Assembly: GCA_027886175.1 (NCBI GenBank) | Contig: JAJNNQ010000040.1 | Coordinates: 23,146,001 to 23,210,000 of the forward strand | Reading direction: 5' to 3' | Origin: Phylloscopus collybita | Taxonomy: Eukaryota; Chordata; Aves; Passeriformes; Phylloscopidae | DNA: 64,000 nucleotides | Shown here: positions 59,196-64,000 of the stretch, in pieces | How the letters are laid out: each line of letters opens with the position of its first letter | Position numbering within the stretch: the stretch's first letter is position 1 | Notes under the pieces: model-generated | Databases searched by the model: none | Seen by the model: only the letters and a program-made list of their open reading frames with translations | Told to the model about the DNA's origin: nothing | Translations under genes and position numbers: made by a program

Positions 59196-61827
59196 ATTTA
59201 TAAAGAGAGTATTTATTTCTAGAAGTTGAGTCCTGGAGCCTCTTAGGCCAAGTGCAGTGTAGATCCCGGTGGTCTGAGTGCCAGTCATTATTAAACTGTA
59301 GGTTTCTGCACCTTGGCATCCCGTTGGTTTCTGAAGTTGACCTTCCAAATCTCCCCTCCCTTTTTCACTCCCAAGTTCAGACTTGTGGCTGGGAGAACAC
59401 TGCTTTTTCAATGTGGTTTGTTCTGGAGCAGCAGGGCCAGTCATGTCAGAATATATTGAGTTGTTCTTGGCTTTGCTTCGTGACATACATTTACTAAGAA
59501 AGCTGTAATTTCATAGAGGCTGGTCAGTGCTGTGCCGATATCCTGAGGTGCTATGTGCATGCTGTACAATTCTATATATTTGAATAAAATTTTCTAGAGG
59601 GACATATGAAGTATTTAATTTCAGAAACTGGCCAGGTTTTATGTTCCTCAGCGCCATGAAAACTGCAGCATTCCTGATTTTACTTCTTTATTTAACACTG
59701 GATTAAGTAATTACTTTTGCCAGTATGAAGTATGACTCTCTGAAAAAGATGCAGTCTTTTCTTTTCTCTGCATGGAGTTTCTAAAGATGGCTTCAAAACC
59801 AGTGTGAGCTTAGGTCTAATGCTGCATTTTAAATTGCAGATTATAAAAAAAAAAAAAAAGGGAAAAAAAAAAGCAAAGAGGTTTCCCTAAAGAGTTCCTG
59901 TATAGCTCTTAACCAAAAAGTGCTTTTCAGACACTCACAGAAGGCTGTGAAAGATGTGCTAGACTAGAAATCTCTCGCCTTTCTCTAATGAAAGTGGAAG
60001 AAATGATCAGTTAGGCCTTTTACATAAAATGAAAAGAGAACAGTAAGGCTTTTCTTGTAAATGAATGTATTACCTTCTGTGTTTTTGTTCTGGTGGCCCA
60101 GGACCTAGGGAAAATGATGTGTGACTAATGTAATGTTCCTGGGAGAGTAAGGGGAAGAGCTCTCTTAGCAGGAAACCAGCAGGAGATGACTGGTACAATA
60201 GAATAAGATAAAAAGTGGAGATGTCATCTTGTCCTGTTTTTAAATGACAGTCCCCAAAGCTCAAGGAGAGGTATGATAACATGGCCTTCGTCTGCTTCAG
60301 AAAGGATTGTTCTGTTTTCCATTTAAATTTGGATAGGTGACTCTGACACTGTCATTTATCACTTTTAGAAATGCTTCAGTGTATGCCAGAAAAAGAATGT
60401 GTTCCTTGAAAGTCTCAGATGTTTTCAAGCACACCCACATAACATCTTTTCTGGGAGGAAGTATTTTCCCTGGGATTAGAACAGGGAAGTCAGTGAAATG
60501 GTTTTAGCAGCTCCTTTGTCTCCTTTTTCCTCATTTTTTCAGCATGATGCCAACCAAATTACCTGGAAGTAGACTTTTCACAACGTTGGTGCATGCCTAA
60601 CTACTGAATATAATACCTGCTTCATAAAAATCTTGTTTTTTCATAAATTATAAGATTCTTGGATAAATGGGAACGACAGAGGTTCTGTTCTAGAGAAGCC
60701 ATGTCTCTGATGCCCACCCTTACCAAAAGTAGTCACGGGATGTTACTGGTAGGAAAAAATAATGAAATTCCCATATGGATAAGCACAAAGTTCAGTCTTG
60801 CTGTTCTAGAACATGTTTTTTAATAGTATGTAAACATCAGCCATATCAAGACCATGGTATCCTTGGCACCTGGGGATTAAAAATGTGGCAAAACAAATGT
60901 GTGTTTATCTAAATATATCTGCCTAACTGAAATGCCTTGTGTTTGCTTTTCCTAAACCTTGTATCCCTAAAAATTAGTGAGATTTTTTTAAAAAAAAATC
61001 TATTGCAGACTGTTTTGTTCTTCTGACTGGATTTTTGTGCTTCCTAATAATAGGCAATACAGTGTTGCATAAAGAGGATAAGCTGCCTGGAGCCTGTCTG
61101 GGCAGAGCAGTACAAGATAACATTGGCTTATTTCCTGTTATATGTGGTTTTATAGCTATTTAGTGGGATCTGTTCCAAATGTTCCAGTAATACCAAAACC
61201 ATACAGTTTTTACAGGGAGTGATACCTTAATGGGAGGTAGTTACTTTGCTGGTTGAAAGCCTAAGTTTAGTTTTTGCTGTTATCTGATTTTTGAGGTCAA
61301 TCAAGCAGCAGAGGCATTCTAGAAATTACTAGTAAAGAGTTTCAATCTCATAGGATGTTGCTATAAAGGTTATGGTTCATGACTGTACATTGCCAGTTTT
61401 AGCTAACCAGTTTTAATTTCATCACAATTATCCACAGTTTAAAATCTACCATCTTTGGAGGAAAGTTGCAGGTCTAATCAATTTTTTAAAAATTTGACTT
61501 CTTGCTGAATCTGAGTGTTTAATGCGCATGTATCTTACATGTGGTTTGCAACCCACTGCAGTTACACATTGACACAGCACACACCTTTCAGTTCAGGCTG
61601 CTTGCTTGCACCAGGTTGGAGTAGTGGATAGCCTCGGGGGCTGCCCGGGGTGTGAGACTGCAGTACAGCTCCTGGTCTGATCAGAAGGGCCTGTGGAGGC
61701 AATGGGAATTGTTCCCTTGGGCAGCTGACTTGCAGGCATTAGCGATTAAACAACAGGGTTAGTGTTGTATGGCCGGGCACCCTTAGTGGTGTTCTGCTTT
61801 TCTAACACTGGAAAGGATCTGATTGTA

Positions 61828-62103
61828 GTGATAGGAGAAAGGGCAATGGCTTCAAGCTTTAAGAGGGTAGGTTTACTTTACGTATTAGGAAGAAATTATG
61901 GACTGTGAGGGTGATGAGGCACTGGAACAGGTTGCCCAGAGAAGCTATGAATGCCCCAACCCTGGAAGTATTCAAAGCCAGCTTGGATGGGGCTCCAAGC
62001 AACCTGGTCTAGTGGAAGGTGTCCCTGGCCACAACACAGATGTTGGAACTGGATTACCTTTAAAGTCCCTTTCAACCCAAACTATTTTATGGCTCTATGA
62101 TTG
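61828..62103 (+). mobile_element. CR1 LINE fragment, 3' end (first of a tandem pair)
   Basis: Landmarks are TATTAGGAAGAAATTATGGA, GGCACTGGAACAGGTTGCCC, ATGCCCCAACCCTGGAAGTA, CAAGCAACCTGGTCTAGTGG and the end TTTCAACCCAAACTATTTTA followed by TGGCTCTATGATT. Same orientation as MAP3K5. Confidence 0.93.
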
Positions 62104-62204
62104 TAATTTTTATTGGTTTTCCACTGCCTTTCCCAATTGCCTCTTGTCTAAGTTGTGGTTTGAGACAGTTTGGTGAAGCACTCCTTTAATGTGAGTGGGA
62201 GAGC

Positions 62205-62703
62205 TCATCCAGTTCTGAGATCCCCAGTGCAAGAGAGGCATGGAGTTCCTGGAGCAGGTCCAGCACAAGGAAACAAAGGTGATGAAAGCACTGGAGCATC
62301 TCTTAGGAGGAAGGGCTGAGGGAGCTGGGCCTGTTCAGCCTCGAGAAGAGACAGCCGAGAGGGGAGCTGATCCATGTCGATATGTATCTGAAGGGATGGT
62401 GTCAAGAAGATGGAGCCAGGCTCTTTTCAATGGTGCCAAGGACTAGAACAAGAGGCAGTAGGCAGACACTGATGCACAGGAAATTCCACTTGAATAGGAG
62501 GCAGAACTTCTTTACTGTACAAGTGACCAAGCACCAGAACAGATTGCCCAGAGAAATTGTGGAGTCTCTCTGACTGGAGATATTCCAGAACTGTCTGGAC
62601 ACAATCCTGTGCCATGTGCCCTAGGGTGACCCTGCTTGAGTGGTGAGGTTGGACCGGATGACCACTGTGGTGTCTTCCAACCTGACCCATTCTGTGACTC
62701 TGG
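62205..62703 (+). mobile_element. CR1 LINE fragment, 3' end (second of a tandem pair)
   Basis: Landmarks are TGGAGTTCCTGGAGCAGGTC, GCACTGGAGCATCTCTTAGG, GAGGGAGCTGGGCCTGTTCA, GGTTGGACCGGATGACCACT and the end CCAACCTGACCCATTCTGTG. The frame 62382-62573 keeps a CR1 ORF2 remnant (HRKFHLNRRQNFFTVQV and NRLPREIVESL). It begins about 100 bp after the first copy and represents a different CR1 subtype judged by its more complete, less similar 5' part. Confidence 0.92.
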
Positions 62704-64000
62704 ATGAGGCAGTCCAGAGACATCTGCAAACTCAGAATCTCCACGTAGCTGCTGTTAAAAGACTGTAGCATAGGGTATATTTAACTGTTGGTTTCTTTCA
62801 CCATGGAAATAGGGGTAAATATTTTTAACTCACTTTATCCAGCCAACAAGAGATCTGTGGCCAGTTTGATTTTTCATATCCAAGCATGTAAAAATGTTAT
62901 GTAGCCTTCAGTAAATATTTCATTGAAAATGATAACTGTGGTATTTATTATTTATGATACAGCACCATCTCTTGCTTATTCTTTAATTTTTTGAATTCTT
63001 GACTAATGTATTTGACACATGCTTTCCTAGGAGAACTCTGGTAACTTTTTTTTCTATGTAAATTTGATGAAAAGACCATATAGGCCGTAAGCTGATTTTT
63101 AACAAGCATTTAGGATGTAGCATGGCTGCAATAGAATGCTATTGCTGGGTACATAAAGAAAGAATATATTCTCAAAAAATGGGGAAGTATTTGATAGAGT
63201 AGATCCAGTCTCTGTGCTTCAGCTCTTTTGAGGCATGAGGCTTACTGAAGTTCCTTTTCAAATCAGTAGTAAGGCTATCAGTCATATGGGTGGGATTTAA
63301 AGTAAATCCAAACTGAGTCTGTATTCATTAAAACATCAGCACATGTTGATTTACTGTGTGTTTGGGGGATGGAGGGAATATATTTAATAACTTGGTTTAT
63401 GATTTTGCCATCTGCTACACATAATACCATGTACAGTCAGAGAAGTACCTTAAAAATTTCACCAGAAGAATTGAAATAAAAGCAGATATTTCTCAAAAGG
63501 ATGAGTGGGAGAAATAGAAAAAAGCTCTCTTAATTAGAAGAGTGTCAGCAGGAGGAACAGTTCCTACTGTGAGAGATACTGGCTATTTTTATTACTTCAG
63601 CTGATTTGTTTTTCTTTTATTGATTGGATGCTGACCTGAAGCTTTGGCAAGCAAGTGGGTGGGATTCTGCTAGATTCTCCCATCCATAGCTAAAGTATCA
63701 TAGTTTTGGTTTGGAGGGTCTTTGTTTTCTTTGACACTTTTTGTCTTTGAAGGCAGTTTTTCTCTGTTTGTGGATATTTGACTGCTAAATAATCCCAACA
63801 GAGCAGTATTAGTGAAGAGCTTTAGGGAATTGAAAGGACTGTACATCACTAACTCTTTGCAGTTTTTCAGAGTTTTTCCCCTCTTTTTGAAGAAAAAGTC
63901 AAGATGTGAGAATTAATTGGCCAGAACTCAAATGTTCCTTTGTCTAGCACCATGTCTTTTTAATCTGTGCAACTTTCAAAAAAAAAAAAAAAATCTTTTG

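Larger units (their letters stand above)
58626..64000 (+). other. MAP3K5: MAP3K5 intron 3, partial
   Basis: It begins with the GTAAGT donor and continues beyond the window. It contains a TA/TG microsatellite (59045-59195), an A-rich run (59848-59874), two CR1 fragments (61828-62103 and 62205-62703) and a terminal A run (63979-63993). No sequence for the next ASK1 segment was found. Confidence 0.85.

Noticed and set aside
58845..59319. Frames made of Tyr, Ile, Thr and His repeats on both strands
   Set aside because: They are translations of the TA/TG microsatellite.
1..64000. CRISPR arrays, bacterial operons, tRNA or rRNA genes, or a novel defence-type system
   Set aside because: None is visible; the window is an ordinary two-gene vertebrate locus with introns and repeats.

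Overview
The window looks like a bird chromosome, probably a passerine or other neoavian. The evidence is short 3' fragments of CR1 LINEs carrying the typical avian ending (ATTCTATG-like repeat and a remnant of the reverse-transcriptase C-terminus), solo LTRs of avian endogenous-retrovirus type, spliced vertebrate genes with GT/AG introns, AT-rich introns and two sharp CpG islands. There are no bacterial-style operons, CRISPR arrays or recognisable tRNA or rRNA genes.

Two genes lie head to head. Positions 252-19537 on the minus strand hold the first six coding exons of PEX7, the WD40 receptor that carries PTS2-tagged enzymes to the peroxisome. The remaining exons lie beyond the left edge. The six exons join in frame into 209 codons, against about 323 residues recalled for human PEX7. 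Positions 26786-58625 on the plus strand hold the first three coding exons of MAP3K5 (ASK1), the stress-activated MAP3 kinase upstream of JNK and p38. Only the N-terminal, thioredoxin-binding part is present; the regulatory, kinase and coiled-coil parts lie beyond the right edge. MAP3K5 coding exon 3 is a 24-nt microexon. As I recall, the same divergent PEX7/MAP3K5 pair exists on human 6q23, so this is conserved microsynteny. The two products are not known to act in one pathway.

Layout: 1-252 PEX7 intron 6; 359-11217 PEX7 intron 5 (one CR1, two related solo LTRs); 11218-17832 exons 5 to 2 and their introns; 17833-19413 intron 1 with a 280-bp G/T-rich tract and a CR1 touching the promoter island; 19085-19760 PEX7 CpG island; 19760-25930 intergenic DNA with one longer CR1; 25930-27460 MAP3K5 CpG island, exon 1 and uORFs; 27192-55768 MAP3K5 intron 1 (28.6 kb; one CR1, one antisense LTR, G/T tracts, two quasi-palindromes); 55769-58625 exons 2 and 3; 58626-64000 intron 3 with a TA/TG microsatellite and two CR1 copies in tandem.

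I found no convincing undescribed gene system. The most useful non-routine observations are a near-TISU upstream in-frame start in PEX7, strong uORFs in the MAP3K5 leader, the microexon, and two long inverted repeats in MAP3K5 intron 1. All comparisons with human proteins and repeat families are from memory, not from an alignment.
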